A stretch of DNA of 64,000 nt from Acinetobacter sp. HY1485 (GTDB taxonomy: Bacteria; Pseudomonadota; Gammaproteobacteria; Pseudomonadales; Moraxellaceae): contig NZ_JANKZG010000005.1 in assembly GCF_027568475.1 (NCBI RefSeq), positions 124,001-188,000 on the forward strand. Direction: 5' to 3'. The notes under the pieces were generated by a model. It did no database searches, had not been told where the DNA came from, and saw only the letters and a list, made by a program, of their open reading frames with translations. This document shows positions 9,832-19,644 of this stretch, piece by piece. Each line of letters opens with the position of its first letter. The first letter of the stretch is position 1. A program made the position numbers and the translations under genes.

Positions 9832-12093
9832 TTAAACAGGTTCTGCTGTTTGATCTTCAAAAACAGATAACAACAACCCTGTTGTTTTATCCTGCTCTTT
9901 TTTCACGGTTACTGCCACATTACCACCATGCACAAGATCACCAAATAAAATCATCTCAGCAAGTGGTTTTTTTAGATGTTCTTGAATGAGACGTTGCATT
10001 GGACGTGCGCCCATCAAACGATCATAGCCATTTGTTGCAAGCCAATCACGCGCATCTTGGTCTACGTCTAATACCACTTTCTTATCATCAAGTTGGGCTT
10101 GTAATTCTGTTAAGAATTTATCCACAACCGAATCAATCACTGTAGTTGGTAGGGCTTTAAACTGAATGGTACTGTCTAAGCGATTACGAAACTCTGGTGA
10201 AAAGGCTTTTTTCATCGCATCTTGATTATCATTACTGTTATCTTGCTCGGTAAACCCAATACTGGTACGTGAGATACTTTCTGCGCCAATATTGGTTGTT
10301 AAAACCAAAATAACATTACGAAAATCTGATTTACGTCCGTTATTATCTGTTAAAGCACCATGATCCATAATCTGTAAAAGTAAATTAAAAACATCAGGAT
10401 GTGCTTTTTCAATTTCATCTAATAACAAAACACAATGCGGATTTTTGTGAACAGCATCGGTTAACAAACCACCTTGATCAAATCCAACATAACCTGGAGG
10501 TGCACCAATTAAACGTGATACAGCATGACGCTCCATATATTCAGACATATCAAAACGTAAAAGCTCAACACCCAACAATTTAGCAAGCTGTTTAGTGACT
10601 TCTGTTTTACCTACCCCTGTTGGTCCTGCAAATACAAAGCTCCCCACAGGTTTATCAGGCGACTTAAGCCCTGCTCGAGACAATTTAATGGCAGAAGCAA
10701 GCGCAGTAATCGCTTCGTCTTGACCAAAAACCACACGTTTTAAATCCCGCTCTAAATACTGCAACACAGATTTATCATCTTTAGATACAGTTTTAGGTGG
10801 AATGCGTGCAATTTTTGACACAATATCTTCAATATTTTCAACCGTAATCTGAGGATCATCTGAGGCTTTTAAACGGCGTTGTGCACCTGCCTCATCAATC
10901 ACATCAATGGCTTTGTCTGGTAAAAAGCGATCATTTATATATTTCGCAGATAATTCAACTGCAGAAATCAATGCTTGATCATCATATTTAACATGATGGA
11001 ATTCTTCAAACTTTGATTTTAAACCACGCAAAATATCAATTGTTTCACTTAAACTTGGTTCATTAACGTCAATTTTTTGGAAACGTCGCGAAAGTGCATG
11101 ATCTTTTTCAAACACTTGGCGATATTCTTGGAATGTGGTAGAACCAATACAACGTAACGTACCATTTGCAAGCGCAGGCTTAATTAAATTTGACGCATCC
11201 ATTGTACTGCCCATACTGGAACCTGCCCCAATAATCATATGAATTTCATCAATGAATAAAATGGCATTCGGGTTCTTTTTAAGTGCATTCAATAATTGTT
11301 TGAGACGCTTTTCAAAATCGCCACGATATTTTGTACCTGCAACTAAAGCACCAATGTCAAGGCTATAAATTTCTGCATCAGCCAATGGCTCAGGTGCTTT
11401 GTTGTTGACAATTAACCATGCCAAACCTTCAGCAATTGATGTTTTTCCCACACCAGGGTCACCCACTAAAAGTGGATTATTCTTGCGTCGACGACATAAA
11501 ATTTGCGCGGCACGTTCGATTTCTTTTTCACGCCCAATTAGCGGATCAGTTTTACCTTTTGCCGCTTGCTGGTTTAAATTCAGTGTATAAAGCTCAAAGG
11601 GACTGTCAGAACGTGGCGTATCAGCATCGACCTCTTCACTATCTTCACTGATCGTTTCTTCATTACGCCCACCATGCGATAAATACTGTGTCAACGTTAA
11701 ACGGTTAATTTGATGACGTTTAAGTACATATACCGCAAACGCGTCACGCTCTGAATACATTGCCACTAATACATCTGCACCTTCAACAGGGCGATCTCCA
11801 CCGCTTGATTGCACATGGAAAATGGCACGCTGTAAAATCCGATCAAAACTTTCTGTTGGATGTGGTGCTTGTTCGCTGTTTTCACCAAGTTTTGGTGTAT
11901 GTTGCTCAACATATTCCTCAAGCTCTTGACGTAGAACAGTCACATTTGCGCCACACGCTTTTAATGCGTTTACGGCTGAGTCATTATCAAGCAACGCAAG
12001 GAGTAAATGTTCAACCGTCAAAAACTCATGTCTCTTTTGTCGAGCCATGCTAACAGCCAAGCGTAACGATACTTCTAATTGGCGACTGAGCAT
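9832..12093 (-). CDS. clpA: ATP-dependent Clp protease ATP-binding subunit ClpA
   Basis: Hexameric AAA+ unfoldase that feeds substrates to ClpP. The 753 residues hold an N-terminal double Clp-N repeat (residues 1-145), AAA-1 with Walker A GDPGVGKTS, and AAA-2 with GPTGVGKTE. The ClpP-docking loop is SIGFTEQDN, the IGL/F tripeptide. No ClpB-type middle coiled coil is present, separating it from ClpB. GGGGG six bases upstream supports the ATG. clpS lies immediately upstream, the classical adaptor-unfoldase pair. Confidence 0.97.
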   Translation of the reverse strand: MLSRQLEVSLRLAVSMARQKRHEFLTVEHLLLALLDNDSAVNALKACGANVTVLRQELEEYVEQHTPKLGENSEQAPHPTESFDRILQRAIFHVQSSGGDRPVEGADVLVAMYSERDAFAVYVLKRHQINRLTLTQYLSHGGRNEETISEDSEEVDADTPRSDSPFELYTLNLNQQAAKGKTDPLIGREKEIERAAQILCRRRKNNPLLVGDPGVGKTSIAEGLAWLIVNNKAPEPLADAEIYSLDIGALVAGTKYRGDFEKRLKQLLNALKKNPNAILFIDEIHMIIGAGSSMGSTMDASNLIKPALANGTLRCIGSTTFQEYRQVFEKDHALSRRFQKIDVNEPSLSETIDILRGLKSKFEEFHHVKYDDQALISAVELSAKYINDRFLPDKAIDVIDEAGAQRRLKASDDPQITVENIEDIVSKIARIPPKTVSKDDKSVLQYLERDLKRVVFGQDEAITALASAIKLSRAGLKSPDKPVGSFVFAGPTGVGKTEVTKQLAKLLGVELLRFDMSEYMERHAVSRLIGAPPGYVGFDQGGLLTDAVHKNPHCVLLLDEIEKAHPDVFNLLLQIMDHGALTDNNGRKSDFRNVILVLTTNIGAESISRTSIGFTEQDNSNDNQDAMKKAFSPEFRNRLDSTIQFKALPTTVIDSVVDKFLTELQAQLDDKKVVLDVDQDARDWLATNGYDRLMGARPMQRLIQEHLKKPLAEMILFGDLVHGGNVAVTVKKEQDKTTGLLLSVFEDQTAEPV

Positions 12094-12102
12094 ACAACCC
12101 CC

Positions 12103-12516
12103 TTATTGTTTTGGCTCAATCTGACAAAGTAACGGATGACCTTGTGAGCGAGCAAAATTATTAATTTGGTTTGCTTTGGTTTCTGCAATGTCTCGCGGAT
12201 AGACCCCAGCAATTCCTTTTCCTTCATAATGTACTGTTAGCATTACTTCAGTTGCTTGGTCAAGGTTCATTGCAAAGTATTGTTGTAAAATTTCGATAAC
12301 AAAGTCCATTGGGGTATAGTCATCGTTCATTAAAAATACAATATACATGGGTGGACGTTGCAGTTGAGGGGGAGCTGTTTGTACTGCCAAATCCCCTTCT
12401 GGCTCTTTTGTTGTAGTGGCATAAACTGATGTCTCTAAATGCCAATCGACTAAGCCTGTTTTTTCAAACGAGGCTTTAATATCATTTAACGCTAATTTTT
12501 TCTTTAGACCACGCAT
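12103..12516 (-). CDS. clpS: ClpS adaptor protein of ClpAP
   Basis: N-recognin adaptor that delivers N-end-rule substrates to ClpA. The core [20 protein letters not shown] and the [20 protein letters not shown] segment give the fold. The DDYTPMDFV loop and the histidine of TVHYEGKG fit the N-degron pocket. The product is 137 residues against 106 in E. coli because of an N-terminal extension of about 50 residues. Part of that may be unreal if translation starts later, but no better in-frame ATG occurs before the core. Nine bases separate its stop from the clpA start. Confidence 0.92.
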   Translation of the reverse strand: MRGLKKKLALNDIKASFEKTGLVDWHLETSVYATTTKEPEGDLAVQTAPPQLQRPPMYIVFLMNDDYTPMDFVIEILQQYFAMNLDQATEVMLTVHYEGKGIAGVYPRDIAETKANQINNFARSQGHPLLCQIEPKQ

Positions 12517-12525
12517 ACTTTACTT

Positions 12526-13257
12526 TCACTGAGTTTTTGGGGTTGCTTGCGGAACTTCCGAAGCATAACGTGCAGAACTTTCAATTTCTTTACCACGTAG
12601 CCAACTAAAACGTTTTGTTTCAGACACGCCACCGCTTAAACGTACTTCTATAAACTGTGGGACAAAACCTTTTGGCATTGTCCAACGCCCTGTTAAGCGT
12701 TCAAAGTTATCAAAACTAAAGGCTTTGGTTTCCATAGGAACCACTAAAATATCTTCACCACGGATTAAACGAAGCTCTACATTGCCTGAAACACGGCGTT
12801 GCGATGGGCTTACTTGCAATAAATCAATTTGATATTCATACGCATTTTCAGGCAATGGACGAATACCTAGATTTTGTACAGTTAAGCTCACGCCCCCACG
12901 TTGACGTAAAATTTCTCGATAAATCAAACTTTGGGTTTGTACAATACCTAAATCTGCTTTCGTTTCAGTTAAACTGCGGTTCAAGTTATTGACATTACTG
13001 ATGGAAATATCACGCTCTTGAATTGCCATATTCAGATTTTTATTGAGTGTCGCAAGGGTATCTTTTTGCGTTTGTACCACTTCCATCAACTCTGCTGCAT
13101 CGGCTGCATAGCCTGCTGCAGTTAAACCTTGGCGATGTCCCACTGAATAACCTAAAAACATACCACCACAAAGCAAAACAGTGCTACCAAGTAATAAATA
13201 TTTACTTGCACCAAACTTTTTAGATTTTGGCGCATTGTCTTTTTTCTTATCTGTCAT
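12526..13257 (-). CDS. Membrane-anchored coiled-coil protein, DUF6776-like
   Basis: The 243-residue product has a basic N-terminus (MTDKKKDNAPKSKK) and one transmembrane segment at about residues 20-41. A heptad-rich stretch at 55-110 probably forms a coiled coil. A beta-rich C-terminal domain probably lies in the periplasm. The domain pattern resembles the DUF6776 family, though I cannot check this. It lies between argC and clpS, all leftward with gaps of 9-15 bases, so transcription as a unit is likely. Function unknown. Confidence 0.7.
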   Translation of the reverse strand: MTDKKKDNAPKSKKFGASKYLLLGSTVLLCGGMFLGYSVGHRQGLTAAGYAADAAELMEVVQTQKDTLATLNKNLNMAIQERDISISNVNNLNRSLTETKADLGIVQTQSLIYREILRQRGGVSLTVQNLGIRPLPENAYEYQIDLLQVSPSQRRVSGNVELRLIRGEDILVVPMETKAFSFDNFERLTGRWTMPKGFVPQFIEVRLSGGVSETKRFSWLRGKEIESSARYASEVPQATPKTQ

Positions 13258-13272
13258 CTTTTGTGCTCAAAT

Positions 13273-14316
13273 TTAAGGCAATAATGCAATTCCTGTGAGT
13301 CCTGCATGCTCCTCACACCCAAACATAATATTCATATTCTGAACGGCTTGTCCTGCGGCACCTTTCACTAAATTATCTTGTACCACCACAATCACTAATT
13401 TTTTCGGCTGTGGTTTATACAGTGCAATTCGTAAATGATTTGCGCCACGTACACTACGCGTTTCTGGCAAGCTATTTTCAGGCATCACATCAACAAAGTA
13501 TTCATTTTCATAAAACTGCTCATAGAGCGCTTGTAAATCTACTTCATCACCTGCAGCGTTTAAATCAACATAAATGGTACTTAGCATCCCGCGAATCATG
13601 GGTACTAAATGAGGTACAAATACCAAATGATCAAAAACCTCTTTTTTCCCCGAAATGTGCTCTAAAGCCTCTACAATTTCAGGTTGATGGCGATGACCAT
13701 TTACCCCATATGCTTTAAAATTGTCTGAGTTTTCACTAAACAACAACCCCATACTGGCTTTTTTACCTGCACCAGATACACCAGATTTTGCATCTACAAT
13801 AATGCTTTGCGGTACAATCAATTTATTTTTAAGTACAGGTGCTAAACCTAATTGCACGGTGGTTGGATAGCAACCAGGATTCCCTACAACCTGTGCTTGT
13901 TTAATCTGTTCGCGATTTAACTCAGATAAACCATAAATCGCTTTTGTAAGTATGTCAGGACACGTATGTGCCATGCCATACCATTTTTCAAACTGTTGAA
14001 GGTTTTGTAAACGAAAATCAGCAGCAAGATCAATTACTTTTGTCCCTGCTTGCGTTAGTTCTGATGCGTACTTCATCGCAACGCCATGAGGTGTTGCAAA
14101 AAACACCACATCACACTGTTTTAATTCATCAATATTTAAATCTGAAAATTTAAGATCGGTTTGCCCACGCAAACTTGGAAACATCTGTGCCACAGGCTTG
14201 CCTGCTTCTGTTCGTGACGTTAATACACGCACTTGAGCACGAGGATGTTGCAATAAAATTCTAAGAAGCTCTACCCCTGTGTAGCCTGTACCACCGACAA
14301 TTGCAACAGAAATCAC
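13273..14316 (-). CDS. argC: N-acetyl-gamma-glutamyl-phosphate reductase
   Basis: Arginine biosynthesis enzyme reducing N-acetylglutamyl phosphate to the semialdehyde with NADPH. The 347 residues show the NADP-binding [14 protein letters not shown] at the N-terminus. The active-site cysteine is in VGNPGCYPT, near residue 150. The HRHQPEI and [10 protein letters not shown] motifs of the long-form ArgC follow. The start is ATG at 14316. It is not near other arg genes here, and no ARG-box-like palindrome was recognised upstream. Confidence 0.95.
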   Translation of the reverse strand: MISVAIVGGTGYTGVELLRILLQHPRAQVRVLTSRTEAGKPVAQMFPSLRGQTDLKFSDLNIDELKQCDVVFFATPHGVAMKYASELTQAGTKVIDLAADFRLQNLQQFEKWYGMAHTCPDILTKAIYGLSELNREQIKQAQVVGNPGCYPTTVQLGLAPVLKNKLIVPQSIIVDAKSGVSGAGKKASMGLLFSENSDNFKAYGVNGHRHQPEIVEALEHISGKKEVFDHLVFVPHLVPMIRGMLSTIYVDLNAAGDEVDLQALYEQFYENEYFVDVMPENSLPETRSVRGANHLRIALYKPQPKKLVIVVVQDNLVKGAAGQAVQNMNIMFGCEEHAGLTGIALLP

Positions 14317-14384
14317 TTTTGTTACCTCAATTTAAATTTAAGTTACTTAGTATGACGATGAAGTCACACTTTTCCAAATAATTT

Positions 14385-15041
14385 TTAATAAAACCACATC
14401 GGATACAAATACCCCTTAAGGTATTGCCGTTCTTTTTTCCATTGTGGGTGATACTGTTCTACAAGATGCCAAAATTCAACACTATGGTTAAAATGTACTG
14501 TATGGGCAAGCTCATGCACACATACATAACGCACGACTTCAGGTGGTAATGTCACTAATAATGCATTGAGCATAATTTTATGCTGTTGGTTACAACTCCC
14601 CCAACGGCTTTTAACATAACGTATTTGAAGATGTGTATAACTCAATTGTGTTTGCTGTGCCACTTGTGCAAAAAAAGATGGAAGCTTGTCTTTGGCATAA
14701 GTAAGTACAAATGCTTTAAGCGCTATTTCAGGACACTGTTCATTTAAAAAGAGTTGATTATCTTGCAAATCAAACTGTTTTTTTTGCTGAACTAGCCGAA
14801 TGCTTAATGGCACATCAACATCAAATAAAGTGAGATGTGTCGGAAAACCATGTTGAGGAAACGTCTGACACATTTGCTCAAGCCACGGCGTACTTTCTTT
14901 TAAAAATGCATCAATTTGGGCTTTACCACACCCTTTTGGTACAGTTAAACGTGCATTCGATGCGGAGATCACACGCAAGCGCAATCGTTTAGCGCGTGCG
15001 TGTTCTATAATTTTAATCTGCAAAACGTGTTTCAATACCAT
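14385..15041 (-). CDS. YgjP-like metallopeptidase-domain protein (DUF45/SprT-like)
   Basis: Putative zinc hydrolase of the YgjP/DUF45 family; some members have been reported to act on UTP. The zinc site [16 protein letters not shown] (HExxH plus downstream His) is near residue 180. The KSRWGSCN motif is specific to this family. The open frame extends to 15083, but I place the start at the ATG at 15041 ([10 protein letters not shown]). That choice reduces overlap with rpiA from 71 to 29 bases and starts closer to the conserved part. Coupling to rpiA translation is likely. Confidence 0.8.
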   Translation of the reverse strand: MVLKHVLQIKIIEHARAKRLRLRVISASNARLTVPKGCGKAQIDAFLKESTPWLEQMCQTFPQHGFPTHLTLFDVDVPLSIRLVQQKKQFDLQDNQLFLNEQCPEIALKAFVLTYAKDKLPSFFAQVAQQTQLSYTHLQIRYVKSRWGSCNQQHKIMLNALLVTLPPEVVRYVCVHELAHTVHFNHSVEFWHLVEQYHPQWKKERQYLKGYLYPMWFY

Positions 15042-15684
15042 TATTTGTCGCAACCACTGCAATATCTGCTTTATTGATTGCAAAGATACCGTTGGTTACA
15101 ACACCTGGAATATCGTTAATTATACGTTCAAGTTCTAACGCATCTAAAATATTAAGATTATGTACATCTAAAATCACATTACCATTATCGGTTACAACAC
15201 CTTCACGGTAAGCAGGATCGCCACCTAGTGCCACAATTTTACGTGCCACAGCAGAGCGTGCCATTGGAATTACTTCAATTGGAAGTGGAAAATCGTGTCC
15301 AAGTTGATCTACCCATTTTGAGTCATCCACAATACACACAAATTTTTGCGCAATTGACGCCACAATTTTTTCACGCGTCAGTGCAGCACCGCCGCCCTTA
15401 ATCATATGTAAATGACGATCAATTTCATCTGCACCATCAACGTAAGCATCTAAACCACCAACATGGTTCATATCAATCACATCAATGCCTAGCTTTTTTA
15501 AACGCTGCGCCGTTGCTTCAGAGCTTGCCACAGCACCCTCTAACTGTAATTGAGGCAATAAGTCAATTAAGAAATTAACCGTACTGCCTGTGCCTACACC
15601 TAATATACCGCCTTTAGGTAAATGTGCTAACGCTGCTTGGGCTGCAGCTTGTTTTTTTTCGTCTTGGCTTGCATATAAGCTCAT
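15013..15684 (-). CDS. rpiA: Ribose-5-phosphate isomerase A
   Basis: Interconverts ribose 5-phosphate and ribulose 5-phosphate in the pentose phosphate pathway. The 223 residues show the phosphate loop [13 protein letters not shown], the catalytic DGADEID, the [11 protein letters not shown] motif and the late GVVTNGIFA. Its length equals E. coli RpiA. It is divergent from ilvA, with 116 bases between starts, and its 3' end overlaps the YgjP-like gene. Confidence 0.96.
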   Translation of the reverse strand: MSLYASQDEKKQAAAQAALAHLPKGGILGVGTGSTVNFLIDLLPQLQLEGAVASSEATAQRLKKLGIDVIDMNHVGGLDAYVDGADEIDRHLHMIKGGGAALTREKIVASIAQKFVCIVDDSKWVDQLGHDFPLPIEVIPMARSAVARKIVALGGDPAYREGVVTDNGNVILDVHNLNILDALELERIINDIPGVVTNGIFAINKADIAVVATNNGIETRFAD

Positions 15685-15717
15685 AAAAAATTACTCGTTT
15701 TTACAGTTTTACTTGAT

Positions 15718-15779
15718 TTTAGGCAAGCTTTGAGCCTAAATTGAGAAATCGAGGGTACGATCTCGTTTTATTTTAAACT
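15718..15779 (+). promoter_or_regulatory. Two hairpins upstream of ilvA, possible leader control element
   Basis: The rpiA-ilvA gap contains a 7-bp stem, TTTAGGC-aagctttga-GCCTAAA (15718-15740). It is followed by a bulged stem, GAGaaATCG-agggta-CGATCTC (15743-15764), ending in TTTTATTTT. The second looks like a weak intrinsic terminator before the ilvA start. No leader peptide rich in Ile, Val or Leu codons was found, so attenuation is only a guess. Confidence 0.3.
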
Positions 15780-15800
15780 GTTAAATGGAAGATAACCATC

Positions 15801-17321
15801 ATGTTGTTTCGCTTGGTCAGACAAATTTTACAAGCAACGGTCTACGACGTTGCCATAGAATCTCCTCTCGAAGCAGCACCACGAATTAGTCAAAGAATTC
15901 ATAATAACATTCGTTTTAAACGCGAAGACTTACAACCTGTCTTTTCTTTTAAATTGCGCGGGGCTTACAACCGAATTAGTCAATTGTCTAAAGAGAAGTT
16001 AGCTCGTGGTGTCATTTGTGCATCGGCAGGTAACCACGCACAAGGTGTTGCACTTTCAGGACAAAAACTTGGTATTCCTGCCATTATTGTTATGCCAACG
16101 ACAACACCAGACATTAAAGTTCAAGCGGTTAAACGCCTAGGTGGGCAAGTCGTATTACATGGCGATTCTTTTGATATAACCAATCAATACGCACAAAAGC
16201 GCGCCCAAGAAGACGGTCTAACGTTTGTTCCCCCTTTTGATGATGAGCTTGTAATTGCAGGACAAGGAACAATTGCCAACGAAATTCATCGTCAATGGCG
16301 TGAGGTCGACTACATCTTTGTAGCTGTTGGTGGCGGTGGTTTAATTTCGGGTATTGCGGCGTATTTTGCTGAAGTTGCGCCCCACGTTAAAATTGTTGCT
16401 GTTGAGTATGATGAATCTGCTTGTCTTAAAGCCGCATTAGAAGCCAATGAGCGTGTTAAATTGTCTCATGTGGGGCTATTTGCAGATGGTACGGCGGTTG
16501 CGCAAATTGGTGAACTACCATTTAAGATTCTAACGCACCCAAAATCAGATGGTTCAAAGCTGTTGATTGAACCCGAAGTGGTTTTAGTGAATACAGATGA
16601 AATCTGTGCAGCTGTCAAAGATACCTTTGACGAAACACGTAGTATTGTAGAGCCATCGGGCGCAATGGCATTGGCAGGCATTAAAAAGTTTGTGCAACAA
16701 CACGGTATCAAAGATAAAAATATTGTGTCTATTGTGTGTGGTGCCAACATGAATTTTGATCGTTTACGCTATATTGCCGAACGTACAGAATTAGGCGAAC
16801 GTCGTGAAGCAATTTATGCAGTGACGATTCCTGAACAAAAAGGCGCATTTTTGAATTTCTGCCGTGCATTACAAGGACGTAATATCACCGAATTTAACTA
16901 TCGTTATAGTACAAACAGTGCAGCACAAGTCTTTGTAGGGATTAGCTTAAAAGGTGGTGAAGCTGAGCGCCAAGAAATTTACGATATTTTAAAACATAAT
17001 TATGATGTAGATGATTTATCTGACGATGAGGTAGCGAAGTTACATATTCGTTATTTGATTGGTGGTCATGCATCTTTAGAAGATGAGCGTTTATTCCGTG
17101 TAGAGTTTCCAGAACGCCCGGGGGCACTTTTAACTTTCTTGGAAAATTTGGGTCACGAACACAATATTAGCCTATTCCATTATCGTAACCATGGTGCTGC
17201 CGAAGGACGTGTGTTGGTTGGTTTACAATCTACACACTCGCCAACTAATACTTTAGATGGTATTAATTATCCTTATGAGGAAATTACCAATAACTTAGGT
17301 TATCACCGTTTCTTAAGATAA
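15801..17321 (+). CDS. ilvA: Threonine deaminase, biosynthetic
   Basis: PLP enzyme converting threonine to 2-oxobutyrate, the first step of isoleucine synthesis. The catalytic lysine is in FSFKLRGAYNRI (near residue 53). ASAGNHAQGVA binds substrate and VGGGGLISG binds the PLP phosphate. The regulatory part spans about residues 330-506 and holds two ACT-like domains (AIYAVTIPEQKGAFLNFC and LFRVEFPERPGALLTFL). The total of 506 residues therefore fits the feedback-inhibited biosynthetic form (514 in E. coli), not the short catabolic TdcB. Confidence 0.95.
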   Translation: MLFRLVRQILQATVYDVAIESPLEAAPRISQRIHNNIRFKREDLQPVFSFKLRGAYNRISQLSKEKLARGVICASAGNHAQGVALSGQKLGIPAIIVMPTTTPDIKVQAVKRLGGQVVLHGDSFDITNQYAQKRAQEDGLTFVPPFDDELVIAGQGTIANEIHRQWREVDYIFVAVGGGGLISGIAAYFAEVAPHVKIVAVEYDESACLKAALEANERVKLSHVGLFADGTAVAQIGELPFKILTHPKSDGSKLLIEPEVVLVNTDEICAAVKDTFDETRSIVEPSGAMALAGIKKFVQQHGIKDKNIVSIVCGANMNFDRLRYIAERTELGERREAIYAVTIPEQKGAFLNFCRALQGRNITEFNYRYSTNSAAQVFVGISLKGGEAERQEIYDILKHNYDVDDLSDDEVAKLHIRYLIGGHASLEDERLFRVEFPERPGALLTFLENLGHEHNISLFHYRNHGAAEGRVLVGLQSTHSPTNTLDGINYPYEEITNNLGYHRFLR

Positions 17322-17324
17322 ACT

Positions 17325-17351
17325 AAAAAGCAGGCTTAATGCCTGCTTTTT
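17325..17351. terminator. Bidirectional terminator between ilvA and the 167-aa acidic ORF
   Basis: AAAAAGCAGGC-ttaat-GCCTGCTTTTT, an 11-bp stem with A/T tracts on both sides. It separates two convergent genes. Confidence 0.92.
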
Positions 17352-17855
17352 TTATTCTACTTCACTGAGTTCTAAACTTGAGTCTTTAAAGTTTTCATTA
17401 AATGCATCAATTAAATTTACAACGGCTTCTTGGTCATCTTTGACCACCATCCAATGTGGATTTTCACCCGAAACAACCAATGTCGTTAGCTCTTTTTCTT
17501 CTGCGGCACGTTGAATTTGGTCAAAAAATGCATCATAGTGGCGATCCTCAATATCTAAAATATCACCTTCATAATCGTCCATATTATCTGCACTTGAATA
17601 CTCACTATTGATGCGTTCAATTGTTTGATCAATTTGATTTTGCAACGCAACAACATCAATTCCTGCATCTACTAATGTCGTGCATTGGTCAATTTTATTT
17701 TCATAGAACTCTTCAAAAACCAATGCTTGTAAATTAGCATTATTGGTATTCATCCAATCAAAAAACGTATCAAATTCTGTTAAGTCACTTGGAAGTGGCA
17801 CATCTTTTAAATTAGGAAAAAAGTATTTTGCTTGTTCGTATAGCTTACTAGACAT
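17352..17855 (-). CDS. Acidic hypothetical protein (167 aa)
   Basis: Soluble, strongly acidic protein with no signal peptide. Tryptophans occur in FDWMN and GENPHWMVV. An aspartate-rich centre (DNMDDYEGDILDIEDRHYD) precedes a C-terminal domain that looks like an alpha/beta fold. I do not recognise a family with confidence. It resembles small immunity- or regulator-type proteins only in composition. The gene is monocistronic, flanked by terminators on both sides. Confidence 0.6.
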   Translation of the reverse strand: MSSKLYEQAKYFFPNLKDVPLPSDLTEFDTFFDWMNTNNANLQALVFEEFYENKIDQCTTLVDAGIDVVALQNQIDQTIERINSEYSSADNMDDYEGDILDIEDRHYDAFFDQIQRAAEEKELTTLVVSGENPHWMVVKDDQEAVVNLIDAFNENFKDSSLELSEVE

Positions 17856-17895
17856 TAGTTTCCCTTGTTTTTATATCTTTATTTTAATATAACCA

Positions 17896-17922
17896 AAAAA
17901 AAACGAGCAAATGCTCGTTTTT
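17896..17922 (-). terminator. Terminator after the secreted 167-aa ORF
   Basis: ACGAGCA-aa-TGCTCGT with long A and T tracts on either side. Read leftward, it ends in at least eight T residues. It lies just beyond the stop at 17940. Confidence 0.85.
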
Positions 17923-17939
17923 GTAACTATTTGGTATAT

Positions 17940-18443
17940 TTACAGTTGGTCGTAAATCGATTTCATTTTTTCAAATCGTTCTGTAAAACCATCTAAACTA
18001 ATTTCGTCATCTTTATTATTTTCTTTGTTTAACTCATAAAAACGTGTATATACCGTGCGTCCTTTTTTCATTTGATAAATAATTTGAGTCGCATCCGAGA
18101 AAACACCCTCTGCACCATATAAAGTTTTATTGTTATCAATTTTAATGGCACTTTTAGAATTAGAAGCATGACGACGTCCTACCAATACACCTAATTGTCC
18201 TTGTATCAAACTCACTTGTAGTTCTTTAGAAATCATTTTACAAATTTTAGTATCATCAAAACGATCACGTTTACATGCAATTTTCCAATGACTCCCTGCT
18301 GGAGTAATAATTTTTTCTATCGTTTTTGCCGTCCTTTGGTTAGATTCATAACCCACATCACGGATTAAATCATCAATGTTATTATTTTTGGCAGTTACTA
18401 AAGCTGGGGAGATCAACAACACTACTAACAAAATATATTTCAT
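17940..18443 (-). CDS. Secreted hypothetical protein (167 aa)
   Basis: A signal peptide is clear (MKYILLVVLLISPALVTAKN, cleavage after VTA). The mature part has two cysteines in ACKRDRFDDTKICKM that could form a disulphide, and several lysine-rich beta stretches. The Cys-flanked start, GSHWKIACKRDRF, vaguely recalls invasion-associated locus B proteins, but I cannot support that family. It is probably periplasmic. It has its own terminator and about 160 bases of upstream sequence with no obvious operator. Confidence 0.55.
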   Translation of the reverse strand: MKYILLVVLLISPALVTAKNNNIDDLIRDVGYESNQRTAKTIEKIITPAGSHWKIACKRDRFDDTKICKMISKELQVSLIQGQLGVLVGRRHASNSKSAIKIDNNKTLYGAEGVFSDATQIIYQMKKGRTVYTRFYELNKENNKDDEISLDGFTERFEKMKSIYDQL

Positions 18444-18570
18444 TTGTCGCTCTTGAATTGTAGAAAAATTAAAAAAACAAGCGCGGATTCTAAATAAATT
18501 TACACAAAATTACAAAACTAAATCGGATTTAATTATTTATTTTTTCTTAATTGTTTATTTTTTAATCTAT

Positions 18571-18594
18571 AAAAAAGCCACATATATGTGGCTT
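18571..18594 (-). terminator. Terminator after pldA
   Basis: A perfect 20-base palindrome (AAGCCACATATATGTGGCTT) with six T residues following on the leftward strand, ten bases past the pldA stop. Confidence 0.85.
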
Positions 18595-18603
18595 CATTCA
18601 TTT

Positions 18604-19632
18604 TTAGAACCAATCCATCAAAGAGATTCCTAATCCCACATAATTTGCACGATGGTTATAATCAATTAAACTTTCACCATAGCCATTAAAGTACTGGAAC
18701 TGCCCACGAAGTTTTTGTGTAATTGGGAATGTCCAATCAAACTGTACTGCACCATGTGATTTATCACCAGAACGTAATGAATGACGTAACATCAATGAGA
18801 AATCTTGATTATTCCACCGATAAAATGCCGTTAAATCACCACGTCCAATATAATTTTCAATATCAGGGTTATTGTCATTTTTATCAGACTCAGGAATACG
18901 ATACCAAGGTCTGAGCATAATCGCGAAATTATCACGCTCTAAACCAACATTAAGCATCACACGGTTCCAACTCCGCGAAAACGGATCAGATCGTCCATTA
19001 GATTGATGATTTAGCGTTACACCTAACATACGTCCATCTAAACCCAACAAATTATAGTTTGTTCTAAACACCAAGCTAGCTTCTGGTTCATAATTTGTTT
19101 CACGGAATGGTCGTGACTCTTCAGAGTTCAATACTTGCCAACGCGAGGATTGTGTATATCCCAACCACAAATCACCATTGTCACCAAAAATGTTTTCCCA
19201 AGCTTTTGTTTTGAGCGAAAGTTGGAATTTAAATTCTGTTGAATCTAAATTTTGATCTTCAGTCACTGTATTCTGTGGATTTGGACTACTCGGACGTTCA
19301 TTCTTTTTACTTGTCCAAAACGCAGGAAACATATAAATCGGTTTGTAACTGCGAACATTCCATGTGCCTAACTTACTGTTTTCTGAGAGTTCCCAACGGC
19401 TATCAAGCAGAGACTCTGCTATAGGTTTCTCGCTTGAGTAAAGTAAATCTTCTTTAGGCGTTGCTTTTTTTACATGAAAATATTCATCATAACAGCGTAA
19501 ACGATCTGCATCATTTTCAACCCCTAAACATGCTTGTGCACTACTTGGATTAAACACTGTTGTGCTTTCTGCAAATGCAGAAGAACACAACAACACACAT
19601 CCAAGCATAGGTAAATATTTTACATATACCAT
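18604..19632 (-). CDS. pldA: Outer-membrane phospholipase A (OMPLA)
   Basis: Outer-membrane beta-barrel phospholipase A1/A2, which removes mislocalised phospholipid from the outer leaflet. The catalytic region NHQSNGRSDPFSRSWNR places His209, Ser211 and Asn223, matching the His-Ser-Asn triad of E. coli OMPLA. The SEESRPFRETNYEPE segment and the C-terminal GYGESLIDYN are also conserved; the last residue is Phe. A signal peptide ends near AFA. I chose ATG 19632 rather than the upstream in-frame TTG at 19644, which leaves 12 bases after the preceding peptidase stop. An N-terminal segment of about 100 residues before the barrel is longer than in enterobacteria. Confidence 0.93.
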   Translation of the reverse strand: MVYVKYLPMLGCVLLCSSAFAESTTVFNPSSAQACLGVENDADRLRCYDEYFHVKKATPKEDLLYSSEKPIAESLLDSRWELSENSKLGTWNVRSYKPIYMFPAFWTSKKNERPSSPNPQNTVTEDQNLDSTEFKFQLSLKTKAWENIFGDNGDLWLGYTQSSRWQVLNSEESRPFRETNYEPEASLVFRTNYNLLGLDGRMLGVTLNHQSNGRSDPFSRSWNRVMLNVGLERDNFAIMLRPWYRIPESDKNDNNPDIENYIGRGDLTAFYRWNNQDFSLMLRHSLRSGDKSHGAVQFDWTFPITQKLRGQFQYFNGYGESLIDYNHRANYVGLGISLMDWF

Positions 19633-19644
19633 TAATTTTACCAA

